Assembly (NCBI GenBank): GCA_028281665.1
Contig: JANQJK010000004.1
Coordinates: forward strand, 1 to 64,000
Source of the DNA: Hyphococcus sp.
GTDB lineage: Bacteria > Pseudomonadota > Alphaproteobacteria > Caulobacterales > Parvularculaceae
Direction of reading: 5' to 3'
DNA length: 64,000 bases
Part shown: positions 51,815-60,287 of the stretch, one piece after another
How the letters are laid out: the number at the start of each line of letters is the position of its first letter
Position numbering within the stretch: the stretch's first letter is position 1
The notes under the pieces: generated by a model
Seen by the model: the letters and a program-made list of their open reading frames with translations, nothing else
What the model was told of the DNA's origin: nothing
The model's database searches: none
Translations under genes and position numbers: made by a program

Positions 51815-51835
51815 CTTTTTTTGATCAAAAAAAAT

Positions 51836-52217
51836 CCGCTCATCCCGGCGGAAGCCGGGATCTCGGGCGACAAACACTGCGGTCAAATCAACTCTTCAGC
51901 TAAATCATTCCAGCTTGGATTCATATTTTCTATCATTTCGATTTTCCACGCGCGCTTCCATTCCTTGATTTGCCGCTCGCGCGTGAAAGCGTTTTCGCGA
52001 GACTCGTGAACTTCGTACCATACAAGTCTCTCGCAATTATATTTGTCACTGAACCCGGGCAGGATATGTTCGCGATGCATCCACGCCCGTTTGTTTATGT
52101 CGTCGGTCATTCCCGTGTAAAGGACGCCATATTTTTTGTTTGTGACGATGTAGACGTAAAACGCCATTAATCTTCGCGCCTGCCTCATGAGATCCCGGCT
52201 TTCGCCGGGATGAGCGG
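51836..52217. mobile_element. GIY-YIG unit 1: nuclease gene between 29-bp inverted palindromic ends
   Basis: The left end (51836-51864, starting CCGCTCATCCCGGCGGAAGC) and the right end (52189-52217) are inverted copies matching at 28 of 29 bases. Each end is itself a palindrome (ATCCCGGC/GCCGGGAT). Between them lies only the GIY-YIG gene, so the unit is 382 bp. It sits between ysxC and the alanine symporter gene. Confidence 0.75.
51883..52167 (-). CDS. small GIY-YIG endonuclease (unit 1)
   Basis: A 94-aa protein that is only the GIY-YIG catalytic domain. FYVYIVTNKKYGVLYTGMTD gives the two Tyr strands. The catalytic Arg is probably in NKRAWMHRE. The metal-binding Glu is in FTRERQIKEWKRAWKIEMIE, and the conserved Asn is in NMNPSWNDLAEEL. 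The family is often annotated UPF0213 or excinuclease-like, with unknown targets. ATG 52167 removes seven residues that run into the terminal repeat. The gene is enclosed by inverted repeats and is about 40% identical by eye to the copy at 55590. Confidence 0.9.
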   Translation of the reverse strand: MAFYVYIVTNKKYGVLYTGMTDDINKRAWMHREHILPGFSDKYNCERLVWYEVHESRENAFTRERQIKEWKRAWKIEMIENMNPSWNDLAEELI

Positions 52218-52306
52218 AGAGAAAATATTAGCGCGAAATCCCGACGCCTGACACAACCAAAAACCCCCAAATCCTCCCGCATTCGGTGCGTGTATATGCA
52301 AGCCGA

Positions 52307-53725
52307 TCAGATTCCCTTCTTCGCCTCATACGCCTTCACATCTCGCCGCAGCTCCGGCAGCAACAGATAAAGCGCGATGATGTTCGGGATCGCCATGCCG
52401 AAGAGCATGGAGTCGATGAAGTTGAGGATTGCCGAGAGCGACACCGCTGCGCCCGTCGACAAGAGGAAGCAGAGCGTCAGCTTGAACACAATGTCGGTCG
52501 TGCGCGACGGTCCGAAGAGATAAGCGGCCGCCTGCGCGCCGTAGAAGGCCCAGCCCACAAGGGTTGAAAACGCGAACAATGCGGATGCTACGAGCAGGAG
52601 ATAGGGAAACCAGCCGAAGGCGCTTTCAAAGGCGGCGGACGTGATCTCGATGCCGACCACATCCGGATTGTAAAGGAACGGCTCGTAAACGCCCGTCACC
52701 ACGACGACGAGTCCCGTCAGCGTACAGACGACGACCGTGTCGATGAAGGGTTCGAGGAGGGCCACATAGCCCTCGGTCATCGGTTCTTTGGTGCGCACTT
52801 GCGCGTGTGCGATCGCGGCGGACCCGACGCCGGCCTCGCTGGAATAGGTTGCGCGCTTCATGCCGTTGATCAGCGCGCCCACAAGCCCGCCGCCGGCGGC
52901 GTCGAGGCCGAAGGCGCTTTCAAAGATTGTCTGAAGCGCCGCGGGGATTGCCGGGACATTGAGCGCAAGGATGATGAGCGCCGCCCCGACATAGAGAACG
53001 CCCATAGACGGGACGATGATGCGCATGGCGTTGCCGATGCGCTTGATGCCGCCGAGGATGATGATGGCGACGCCTGTCGCCATGATGATCCCGTATGTGA
53101 GGGGCGCTGAAACGCCGGTGACGTTGGCGAACTGCGCGTGAGACTGATTGACCTGAAAGACGCTGACCGAAGCGCCCATGGCCATGATGGCGAAGAAGAT
53201 TGCCGCGGCCTTGCCGAGGGTTTTCATACCGATGCGATTGAAAACCTCTTCTATGTAATACATCGGTCCGCCGAGAATGCGTCCGTCCGGCATGACCTTG
53301 CGATACTTCACGGCGAGAGAGCATTCGGCGAATTTCGCGGACATGCCGAAAAACCCGGCAAGGATCATCCAGAAAATTGCGCCGGGTCCGCCCAGCGCCA
53401 CGGCGACGGGCACCGAGGCGATATTGCCAAGCCCGACCGTGCCGGAGAGGGCGGCGGACAGCGCCTGAAAATGCGAAATGGCGCCCGGCGAATCGAAGTG
53501 CTTCTGCGGGTTCCAGATGAGGTTCCAGCCATGGGCGAAGCCGCGGATGTTCACGAAGCGATTGGCGAAGGTGAGGATCACCGCCGCCGCCATCAGCCAG
53601 ACGACAACGAGGGGAAGCGACACGCCGAAGACATCGACCGAGAAAAAGATAATCGACGACACCCAGTCGGAAACCGGCGTCAGCGTGTCGTTAATACGGT
53701 CGGCGAGGGAAGGATCGTCGGCCAC
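52307..53725 (-). CDS. alanine/glycine:cation symporter (AGCS family)
   Basis: A 472-aa Na+-coupled importer of alanine or glycine (AlsT/DagA type) with about ten membrane helices. The family signature is in GTVGLGNIASVPVAVALGGP followed by GAIFWMILAGFFGMSAKFAE. Other typical text is GGPMYYIEEVFNRIGMKTLG, ATYSSEAGVGSAAIAHAQVR, and TLVGWAFYGAQAAAYLFG. It is flanked on one side by a GIY-YIG unit and on the other by an empty repeat pair, so it is probably transcribed alone. Confidence 0.93.
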   Translation of the reverse strand: MADDPSLADRINDTLTPVSDWVSSIIFFSVDVFGVSLPLVVVWLMAAAVILTFANRFVNIRGFAHGWNLIWNPQKHFDSPGAISHFQALSAALSGTVGLGNIASVPVAVALGGPGAIFWMILAGFFGMSAKFAECSLAVKYRKVMPDGRILGGPMYYIEEVFNRIGMKTLGKAAAIFFAIMAMGASVSVFQVNQSHAQFANVTGVSAPLTYGIIMATGVAIIILGGIKRIGNAMRIIVPSMGVLYVGAALIILALNVPAIPAALQTIFESAFGLDAAGGGLVGALINGMKRATYSSEAGVGSAAIAHAQVRTKEPMTEGYVALLEPFIDTVVVCTLTGLVVVVTGVYEPFLYNPDVVGIEITSAAFESAFGWFPYLLLVASALFAFSTLVGWAFYGAQAAAYLFGPSRTTDIVFKLTLCFLLSTGAAVSLSAILNFIDSMLFGMAIPNIIALYLLLPELRRDVKAYEAKKGI

Positions 53726-53766
53726 AAAACCTGTCCATTATTCGGGGAGGGCCAGAAAGAAAGCAG

Positions 53767-53839
53767 TGTCATGCCCGGACTTGTTCCGGGCATCCAGTCT
53801 AAGCCGCTCTGGATTGCCAGGACAAGCCCGGCAATGACA
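53767..53839. repeat. empty inverted palindrome pair, unit-2 type
   Basis: TGTCATGCCCGGACTTGTTC... (53767-53796) and its inverted partner (53810-53839) are 30-bp palindromic units only 13 bp apart. They have the same ends as GIY-YIG unit 2 at 55544-55932 but contain no gene. This looks like a deletion or non-autonomous form. Confidence 0.75.
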
Positions 53840-53847
53840 GGAGAAAT

Positions 53848-55014
53848 TCAAAGCCCTGCAAGCGCCTGTTCGAGGTCAGACTTGAGATCGTCAAACGCCT
53901 CGACGCCCACTGACAGACGGACGAGCGCGTCGTCGACGCCGAGTTGCGCCCGTCTTTCCGGCGGGATCGATGCGTGGGTCATAATGCCGGGGTGCTCGAT
54001 GAGGCTTTCGACGCCGCCGAGGGACTCTGCCAGGGTGAAAAGATCGACCCGTTCGAGCATGGTCTTCGCCGCATCGAGGCCGCCCTTCAGGAAGATTGTG
54101 ATCATGCCGCCGAAGGCGTCCATCTGGCGCGCGGCGAGGGCATGACCGGGATGGGATTTGAGGCCCGGATAATTGACCCGCGCAATCGCCGGGTGCGCTT
54201 CCAGCCACTCGGCGAGGCCCATGGCGTTCTGCGACGATCGCTCAAGGCGCAGCGCCAGTGTCTTCAGTCCGCGCAAGGCAAGAAAGGAATCGAACGGTCC
54301 CTGTATGCCGCCCACGGAATTTTGCAGGAAGGCGAGGCGCTCGCCGAGGTCGTTGTCTTTAACGACAAGCACGCCGCCAATGACATCGGAATGACCGCCG
54401 AGATACTTGGTCGCCGAATGCATCACGATGTCGGCGCCGAAATCGAGCGGGCGCTGGCAGTAAGGCGAGGCGAATGTGTTGTCGCAGCCGACGAGAAGCC
54501 CGCGCGATTTTGCAATCTTCGATACCGCTTCGATGTCGACGATCTTCAACAGCGGGTTGGTGGGCGTTTCGATCCAGACCATCTTCGTTGCGTCGGTAAT
54601 GACGCGTTCGAGATTCTCCGGGTCGGTCAGGTCGACATAGGTGAACGACATTGCCGCGGAGTCTTTTCGCACGCGTTCGAACAGACGAAACGTGCCGCCA
54701 TAGACATCGTCCATGGCGACGATGTTCGACCCGGCGGGGAGTAACTCCAGCATGGTCGAGATCGCCGCCATACCGGAGGCGAAGGCAAAGCCACGCGTTC
54801 CGTTTTCGAGGTCGGCAATGCAGCGCTCATAGGCGTGGCGGGTCGGGTTTGCGCCGCGGGCGTAGACGAAGCCTTTGTGAACGCCGGGGCTTTCCTGGGC
54901 GTAGGTCGACGTCTGGTAGATCGGCTGCATGACGGCGCCGGTCGTCGGGTCGTGCTCCTGGCCGGCGTGGATGACGCGGGTGGCGAAGGCGGGTCGGTTT
55001 TTCTTGTCGTTCAT
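53848..55014 (-). CDS. cystathionine gamma-synthase/gamma-lyase family PLP enzyme
   Basis: A 388-aa Cys/Met-metabolism enzyme. The PLP lysine is in DIVMHSATKYLGGHSDVIGG, the phosphate-binding residues in GTRGFAFASGMAAISTMLEL, and the Tyr in PIYQTSTYAQESPG and GFVYARGANPTRHAYERC. ATG 55014 is chosen for its GGAAAG ribosome-binding site. Gene neighbours include cystathionine beta-synthase 1.3 kb upstream on the same strand, so a gamma-lyase completing reverse transsulfuration is the most likely role; gamma-synthase activity cannot be excluded. Confidence 0.9.
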   Translation of the reverse strand: MNDKKNRPAFATRVIHAGQEHDPTTGAVMQPIYQTSTYAQESPGVHKGFVYARGANPTRHAYERCIADLENGTRGFAFASGMAAISTMLELLPAGSNIVAMDDVYGGTFRLFERVRKDSAAMSFTYVDLTDPENLERVITDATKMVWIETPTNPLLKIVDIEAVSKIAKSRGLLVGCDNTFASPYCQRPLDFGADIVMHSATKYLGGHSDVIGGVLVVKDNDLGERLAFLQNSVGGIQGPFDSFLALRGLKTLALRLERSSQNAMGLAEWLEAHPAIARVNYPGLKSHPGHALAARQMDAFGGMITIFLKGGLDAAKTMLERVDLFTLAESLGGVESLIEHPGIMTHASIPPERRAQLGVDDALVRLSVGVEAFDDLKSDLEQALAGL

Positions 55015-55052
55015 GGCGACTTTCCAATTGGTGCGATGTTGCACGCGTCCTA

Positions 55053-55529
55053 TCACATCTCGCGGCGCAGTTTCACCAGCGCTTCGTCCAGGGCAGACAG
55101 GAAGCGCGAGCGATCCTCTTTGCGGAAGGGCGCCGGGCCGCCGAGATTGTCGCCCGTGGCGCCGGCGCGAAGGTCCGCCATGATGGCGCGGGTAGCGATC
55201 GACGCGCCGATGGAGTCGCCGGTAAACGGTTTGCCGTTGGGCGCGATGACGGTTGCGCTTGTTTTGAGCGCGCGGTCCGCCAGCAATATGTCTGCGGTAA
55301 TGACCACGGCGGTCGCGTCAGCGTTTTCCGCGATCCAGTCATCGGCGGCGTCCATCGCGTCGCCAACCACAATGCGGGAGATCAGTTCGTGATCGGGAAC
55401 GCGAATGCGCTGGTTGGCGACGATCACGACCGGCGTTTCGGTGCGGAAGGCGACCTTGTAGACTTCCTCCTTGACCGGACAGGCGTCTGCGTCGACGAGA
55501 ATGCGGATATCGTCTGTCTTTTGAATCAT
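55053..55529 (-). CDS. YaiI/YqxD (DUF188) family protein
   Basis: A 158-aa protein of unknown function with a PIN-like fold. Hallmarks are IRILVDADACPVKEEVYKVA, NQRIRVPDHELISRIVVGDA with DAADDWIAENADA, and VITADILLADRALKTSATVI; the Asp residues could bind metal. The end PFRKEDRSRFLSALDEAL is also typical. ATG 55529 is chosen because the upstream part of the frame is palindromic-repeat DNA. It lies 38 bp before the PLP-enzyme gene. Confidence 0.9.
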   Translation of the reverse strand: MIQKTDDIRILVDADACPVKEEVYKVAFRTETPVVIVANQRIRVPDHELISRIVVGDAMDAADDWIAENADATAVVITADILLADRALKTSATVIAPNGKPFTGDSIGASIATRAIMADLRAGATGDNLGGPAPFRKEDRSRFLSALDEALVKLRREM

Positions 55530-55543
55530 GTCATGACATACTC

Positions 55544-55932
55544 TGTCATTGCCGGGCTTGTCCCGGCAATCCATTGATCGCCGCTGACTTTAGAGAAACA
55601 AATCGTCATAAAGATCGCGCCACGTCGGGTTCATCTTCTCAATCTCGTTTATCTTCCACTGTCGCGGCCACTTTTTCATGGTTTTCTCGCGTTGAATCGC
55701 CACGGTGACATCATCGAAATTTTCGTACCAGACGAGCATCGACACACTATACCTTTTTGTGAATCCGTTATGGACGTGATTTTTGTGCTGCCAGATGCGT
55801 CCCGCAAGGTCGGACGTGACGCCGATATACAAAGTTCCATTTCGCCGGCTCGCCAGCATGTAAACAAAGTAATTGCGGTCCGGCATTGTTTGTTCGATTT
55901 TCTGGATTGCCGGAACAAGTCCGGCAATGACA
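55544..55932. mobile_element. GIY-YIG unit 2: nuclease gene between 30-bp inverted palindromic ends
   Basis: The left end (55544-55573, starting TGTCATTGCCGGGCTTGTCC) and the right end (55903-55932) are inverted copies matching at 28 of 30 bases. Each contains a TTGCCGG/CCGGCAA palindrome. The only content is the GIY-YIG gene, total 389 bp. The right end is four bases from the ArsC-like stop and the left end 14 bases from the YaiI start, so the unit fills the gap between two genes exactly. Confidence 0.78.
55590..55886 (-). CDS. small GIY-YIG endonuclease (unit 2)
   Basis: A 98-aa single-domain GIY-YIG protein. The Tyr strands are in YFVYMLASRRNGTLYIGVTS, Arg in DLAGRIWQHKN, Glu in AIQREKTMKKWPRQWKINEI and Asn in KMNPTWRDLYDDL. 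It has the same length, orientation and flanking inverted repeats as the copy at 51883, yet is only moderately similar (SVSMLVWYE against NCERLVWYE). The two units therefore did not arise by recent duplication of one another. Confidence 0.9.
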   Translation of the reverse strand: MPDRNYFVYMLASRRNGTLYIGVTSDLAGRIWQHKNHVHNGFTKRYSVSMLVWYENFDDVTVAIQREKTMKKWPRQWKINEIEKMNPTWRDLYDDLFL

Positions 55933-55936
55933 CCGG

Positions 55937-56284
55937 TTATGACCCCAGCACCACAGCCTGAACGTCTTTCGACCAGCCGGCGAAAACCTGCGTGGGGCCG
56001 TTTTCAATCACCGGCCGTTTGATCAGCGTCGAGTGCTCGGCCATCAGGGCTATGGCCTTTTTCTCGTTGACGCCGTCTTTCTCAGCGTCAGCGAGACCAC
56101 GCCAGGTCGTTGAGGATTTGTTGAGCAGCTTCTCCCAGCCGACAACCTTCGCCCATTTAGTAAGCTGCGCCTTCGTAACGCCGTCGGCGCGAACGTCTTT
56201 ATACGTGTATTCGACACCCGCTTCATCGAGCGCTTTGCGCGCCTTGCGGCAGGTGTCGCAGGTTTTGAGGCCGTAGAACTGCAT
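55937..56284 (-). CDS. Spx/ArsC-family (YffB-like) thioredoxin-fold protein
   Basis: A 115-aa protein of the arsenate-reductase-like superfamily. The active-site region is KTCDTCRKARKALDEAGVEY (CxxC), with the conserved Arg in TLIKRPVIENG. Lacking any ars genes nearby, it is more like YffB, a glutathione-dependent reductase candidate, than a true arsenate reductase. Its ATG follows directly on the stop codon of cystathionine beta-synthase (TAGATG), so the two are co-translated. Confidence 0.87.
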   Translation of the reverse strand: MQFYGLKTCDTCRKARKALDEAGVEYTYKDVRADGVTKAQLTKWAKVVGWEKLLNKSSTTWRGLADAEKDGVNEKKAIALMAEHSTLIKRPVIENGPTQVFAGWSKDVQAVVLGS

Positions 56285-57673
56285 CTACGCCACCTGCAAT
56301 CTCAGATAATTCAGCAAGTCGGTCCGCGTAATCAGACCCTCGAACTTTCCGTCGTCCAGCACTACGGCGACATGGCCCTTGGTGAAGATCGGGAGCAGGT
56401 CTTCCAGCTTGCGCGACGCCTCGACCGTTTCGACGCGATAGGTCATGGCGGATTTTACCGGGTCCTGGAACTTGTCTCGATTGCGCACGACGGCGAAGAG
56501 AAGGTCTTCTTCGTCTAACAGTCCTTCGACTTTTCCATCGCCGTCAAGAACCGGCAGTTGCGAGATGTCGTAAAGCTTCATCTTGCCGTAGGCCTGCATC
56601 AGCGTGTCGTCGGGTTTGACGGTCACGGTCGCGCGCTCGGAATGGCGCCGCGAAATCAGATCGGTGAGATCGCCCTTGGGCGGGCGTTTCAAGAACCCCT
56701 GATCATACATCCAGTAGTCGTTGAACATTTTTGAGAGGTACTTGTCGCCGCGATCGCAGACAAAGGCGACGACGCGTTTCGGCGCCGACTGCGTGCGGCA
56801 ATATTTAAGCGCCGCGGCGAGGATGGTGCCTGAAGACGATCCGCCCAGAATGCCTTCTTTTTTGAGAAGATCCCGCGCGGCCTCGAAGCTTTCCTTGTCC
56901 GATATCGCATAAGCTTTCTTGACGTGAGAGAGATCGGCGATGTCGGGAATAAAGTCCTCGCCAATCCCTTCGACGAGCCATGACCCGAGTTCGTTCGGAA
57001 TCTTGCCGGTATTCACATAGTCGGTGAGGATCGAACCCTTGGGGTCCGCGAGAATGATGTCCGTATCCGGAGAATTTTCCTTGTAGAAGCGCGACAGCCC
57101 CGTGATCGTCCCCGCCGATCCGACGCCGCAGACGATGGCGTCCACCTTGCCGTCAAGCTGGCCGAGAATTTCCGGGCCCGTCGATTCCACATGGGCTTTC
57201 GGGTTCGCGGCGTTGCCGAACTGATTGACGTAAAAGGCGCCGGTTTCCTCGGCGATCTTTTCGGCCATATCCTGGTAGTATTCCGGGTGCCCCTTGCCGA
57301 CATCGGAGCGGGTCAGGCGCACATCGGCGCCCAGCGCCTTCAGGTGGAAAATCTTTTCCTGCGCCATCTTGTCGGGCACGACGATGATGGTCTTGTAGCC
57401 TTTCTGCGCGGCCACCAGCGCCAGGGCGAGGCCGGTATTGCCGGCTGTCGCTTCGATGATCGTGCCGCCTGGCTTCAGCTTGCCTTCCTTTTCCGCCGCT
57501 TCGATCATGGCGACGCCGATTCGGTCCTTGATCGAGCCGCCCGGATTGTTGGCTTCAAGTTTCAGAAAAAGTTCGCACGGTCCGGTGTCGATGTTCGAGA
57601 CCTTGACGATTGGCGTTTTGCCAATGCCTTCGAGAACATTGTCATAGACGGGGCCGTAGGGTGTATCCTTCAT
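56285..57673 (-). CDS. cystathionine beta-synthase with two CBS domains
   Basis: A 462-aa PLP enzyme joining serine (or O-acetylserine) and homocysteine to cystathionine. ATG 57673 is used. The PLP lysine is in ANNPGGSIKDRIGVAMIEAA, the substrate loop in ATAGNTGLALALVAAQKGYK, and the PLP phosphate loop in VCGVGSAGTITGLSRF. GGSSSGTILAAALKY is also present. The C-terminal 120 residues are a CBS-domain pair (ISQLPVLDGDGKVEGLLDEE, GHVAVVLDDGKFEGLITRTD) that may bind adenosyl ligands. With the PLP lyase downstream it supports cysteine formation from methionine. Confidence 0.92.
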   Translation of the reverse strand: MKDTPYGPVYDNVLEGIGKTPIVKVSNIDTGPCELFLKLEANNPGGSIKDRIGVAMIEAAEKEGKLKPGGTIIEATAGNTGLALALVAAQKGYKTIIVVPDKMAQEKIFHLKALGADVRLTRSDVGKGHPEYYQDMAEKIAEETGAFYVNQFGNAANPKAHVESTGPEILGQLDGKVDAIVCGVGSAGTITGLSRFYKENSPDTDIILADPKGSILTDYVNTGKIPNELGSWLVEGIGEDFIPDIADLSHVKKAYAISDKESFEAARDLLKKEGILGGSSSGTILAAALKYCRTQSAPKRVVAFVCDRGDKYLSKMFNDYWMYDQGFLKRPPKGDLTDLISRRHSERATVTVKPDDTLMQAYGKMKLYDISQLPVLDGDGKVEGLLDEEDLLFAVVRNRDKFQDPVKSAMTYRVETVEASRKLEDLLPIFTKGHVAVVLDDGKFEGLITRTDLLNYLRLQVA

Positions 57674-57731
57674 GGCGCGTCCTTCGATTTGTTTGCGCCC
57701 CGCATAGCGCGGGCGCGCCCACGCCCGCAAC

Positions 57732-59633
57732 CTATCGATTTCGTTTCAGATCACGAATGTGGAACCGCGCCGGATGGAGGGCTTCGGCAATGTCCGCTTC
57801 CACAGGCGCCGGCGCGCCGGAAATCTCGGCGGCGATCATGGCGGCGCAGAGCGGGGCCGTGACAAGGCCCCGCGAGCCGAGGCCAGTCAGAGCGTAAAGG
57901 CCGGGCAGGGCGACGCCTTGCGGGTAGTCGGCTTGCCGCCCGGTTCTTAGTCCGTCATAGGCGCCGGCGTAGAAGTCCCGGTCGGGGATGGGTCCGACGA
58001 CGGGCAGGCGATCCGGTGTTGTGCAGCGAACCGAGACACGCGCCCGCGACGCGGCGGGATCAAGGCCGGCGGCGAGATCGGGCAGGATTTTTGCGACAGC
58101 GGCAATGTTTGATTCGGTCGCCTCCGGCGAAAAGCGCCGGATCGCCCCGATGGAAACCGGGGCGTAGGTTGCGCCGATGACCACGCCGCCGCCGGGCGCC
58201 GGCGCAGCGTAGGGTCCGAAGGCGCAAGCCGTTCCAGGCGCCCGCGCCTCCGGAAACCAGTCGATCTGGCCGGCCGAGCCGGATAAGGGCGCGCCCCGCA
58301 ATTGCTGGAAACGGGATGCATCAAGCGCATTTGCCAGGACGACCGCGTCGTAATGCTCGGCGCCGTCGCCCGTTGCAACGCGCCAGCGTGCGCCGTCCGA
58401 ACTGATGTCGGTCACTGTCGCCGCAATGATTGGCGTTTCGCCGATCAGTGCCCGAACAAGAGCGGGCGGATCGACGACGCCGGCTTGGCGGTAATGCACG
58501 CCATCGTTGGTCGCCGACATCCATCCATCGGGAAGCGCGTGACCGTCCAGCAGCTTTTGCTGACGCGCCCTCTCTTTGTCCGACGTCGCGAGACGTCGAA
58601 CGCCGCATGGGTTGAAAATGGCCTCAGGCAAATCCGTCAGTAGGCGGATTGTATGGAGATAGGCGGCGGCGTGGAAGCGGCCGGCCGGCGTGTCGCCAAC
58701 GTCAAGACGCGGCATGACGAGACCCGCCGCATTGCCGGACGCGCCGCTGGCCGGGCTTTTCGCTTCAAAGATGACAGGCGCGTATCCTAATCGGCGCAGC
58801 GCGTGGGCGAGAGAGGCGCCGGCGATCCCGGCGCCGATGATGGCGATGCGCGCCGACGGGGCGAGGGGCGGGGGCCTGCGCGTGTCGAACCACGGTGCGC
58901 GCGGTCTTGCATGGTCGGACGATCGCGCCAGTCGCCCCGCAAGCATTTCCCGTTTCCGCCCGTATCCGGCGCATTTTTCCAGATCAAAGCCTGCGTCCTG
59001 AAGCGCGCGCCGAACCGCGCCTGCGACGGTGAAGGTTGCGAGCGTCGCGCCGGGCGCCGACAGGCGCGCCAGTTCCTTCATGAGATCCGGGCGCCACATC
59101 TCCGGGTTTTTCGCGGGCGAGAAACCGTCGAGGAACCAGGCGTCGACGGAAGCCTCCGTCTGCTCCAGCGTAACGCGCGCGTCGCCGTAAAGAAACGTCA
59201 GCGTCACGTCGTCGGCGACCTCGGTGCGATGAACGCCCGGAAAGGCGGGCGGCAGGCTTGCGCGCAGTCTCGCGCATTCTGTCGCAAGCTCCGGCCACGC
59301 GGCGTGCGCCTTTTCAAGGTCGTTCGGCGAGAGCGGAAACTTTTCTACCGAGAGAAAGTGGAGGTGCGCGCGCGCCGGCTTTTTCGCTTGCGTCCACGCC
59401 GCCCACGCGGTCAGGAAATTGAGCCCTGTGCCGAAGCCAAGCTCGCCGATCGTGAACGTCCTTGCCCCTGCAAATCTCGCAGGCAGGTCATTGCCGGCGA
59501 TAAACACATGCCGGCTTTCCGCAGGGCCGTCTCCGGAAAAATAGACATCGTCAAAAGAAAAGGACCGGGGCGCGCCCTCTGATTGGCGAGGGCCGCTCCA
59601 GTCCAGTTCCGCATGCTCAATTCGTTTGCTCAC
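57732..59633 (-). CDS. mnmC: bifunctional tRNA wobble-uridine modification enzyme MnmC
   Basis: A 633-aa fusion that completes the mnm5U34 modification. The N-terminal methyltransferase half has FTIGELGFGTGLNFLTAWAA and DAWFLDGFSPAKNPEMWRPD. The C-terminal FAD oxidoreductase half begins RIAIIGAGIAGASLAHALRR and has RFSPEATESNIAAVAKILPD and LTGLGSRGLVTAPLCAAMIA. Both halves are intact and the length is normal. It is 58 bp upstream of cystathionine beta-synthase on the same strand. Confidence 0.95.
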   Translation of the reverse strand: MSKRIEHAELDWSGPRQSEGAPRSFSFDDVYFSGDGPAESRHVFIAGNDLPARFAGARTFTIGELGFGTGLNFLTAWAAWTQAKKPARAHLHFLSVEKFPLSPNDLEKAHAAWPELATECARLRASLPPAFPGVHRTEVADDVTLTFLYGDARVTLEQTEASVDAWFLDGFSPAKNPEMWRPDLMKELARLSAPGATLATFTVAGAVRRALQDAGFDLEKCAGYGRKREMLAGRLARSSDHARPRAPWFDTRRPPPLAPSARIAIIGAGIAGASLAHALRRLGYAPVIFEAKSPASGASGNAAGLVMPRLDVGDTPAGRFHAAAYLHTIRLLTDLPEAIFNPCGVRRLATSDKERARQQKLLDGHALPDGWMSATNDGVHYRQAGVVDPPALVRALIGETPIIAATVTDISSDGARWRVATGDGAEHYDAVVLANALDASRFQQLRGAPLSGSAGQIDWFPEARAPGTACAFGPYAAPAPGGGVVIGATYAPVSIGAIRRFSPEATESNIAAVAKILPDLAAGLDPAASRARVSVRCTTPDRLPVVGPIPDRDFYAGAYDGLRTGRQADYPQGVALPGLYALTGLGSRGLVTAPLCAAMIAAEISGAPAPVEADIAEALHPARFHIRDLKRNR

Positions 59634-59673
59634 GGCCTTTGATTAGCCGCAAGGAACGAAAATGTCGCGTGTG

Positions 59674-60180
59674 TCAGGCTTTCGCCGGGAAGCTGAAAAA
59701 CTTCTCGAAGGCCGACGTGTCGAACGGCGTCGGAAACTCGGCTTTGAACGGCGCGAAAGCTTCTTTCGCAGCGTCTACCGACTTGGAGGTCAACTCCTGC
59801 GTGCGCGCGACGCGCGTTTCGAAAAGCTTGGTCCAGTAGGCTTGCTGGACTTCGAGCGCATCGGCGACCGTTTTCGCCTTGCCAAGATCGCTTGCGAACT
59901 GAACGGCGTCGGAAACTTCCTTTTTCGTCGCTTCGGCAATCTCCGCATTGACGTCGGCAGCGAGCTTTTGCTGCGTTTCAAACCGCGCGCGCATATCTTC
60001 GGCGATCTCTTCCGCCTGCTCGCGCATGTCTTCGGTCGCGTCGGACATTTTCGTCACGAATTCCGAGAAATACTCCTGTGCGTTCTCTGCGAACGCGCCC
60101 GCCGTCTCGAATGCGGTGTCGCTGGTCTTCGCCTCGGCCTTCTTGGCCGGGGCTTTCTTCGTCGGTGTTGCAGTCGCCAT
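59674..60180 (-). CDS. phasin family protein
   Basis: A 168-aa polyhydroxyalkanoate-granule surface protein. It has an Ala/Lys-rich N-terminus (ATATPTKKAPAKKAEAKTSD), then a long amphipathic coiled region (AGAFAENAQEYFSEFVTKMS, LEVQQAYWTKLFETRVARTQ) with the phasin motif FASDLGKAKTVADALEVQ. ATG 60180 follows GGGAGG. It indicates that the organism stores polyester. No polymerase gene is in the window. Confidence 0.88.
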   Translation of the reverse strand: MATATPTKKAPAKKAEAKTSDTAFETAGAFAENAQEYFSEFVTKMSDATEDMREQAEEIAEDMRARFETQQKLAADVNAEIAEATKKEVSDAVQFASDLGKAKTVADALEVQQAYWTKLFETRVARTQELTSKSVDAAKEAFAPFKAEFPTPFDTSAFEKFFSFPAKA

Positions 60181-60214
60181 AGTGGCCTCCCGTTGCAATC
60201 AATCTGGTCTGCAC

Positions 60215-60270
60215 CGGGGTTTTGTGCGGCGCAGCATTGCAGCCACATAGGTGATTTTGTGCACTGCAAC
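60215..60270 (-). promoter_or_regulatory. TGC-rich repeats in the phasin upstream region
   Basis: On the minus strand the text TTGCAGTGCACAA, GGCTGCAATGCTGCGCC and GGTGCAG follows in sequence. Repeated CTGC/TGCA-type motifs upstream of phasins are typical for binding of the granule regulator PhaR. This is inference from motif type only. Confidence 0.35.
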
Positions 60271-60287
60271 AAGAGCTGGGGAGAAAA

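Noticed and set aside
53138-54145. A 335-aa plus-strand frame across the symporter, the palindrome pair and the PLP enzyme
   Set aside because: It runs antisense through two well-identified genes and a repeat; composition is His/Arg/Asp-rich nonsense.
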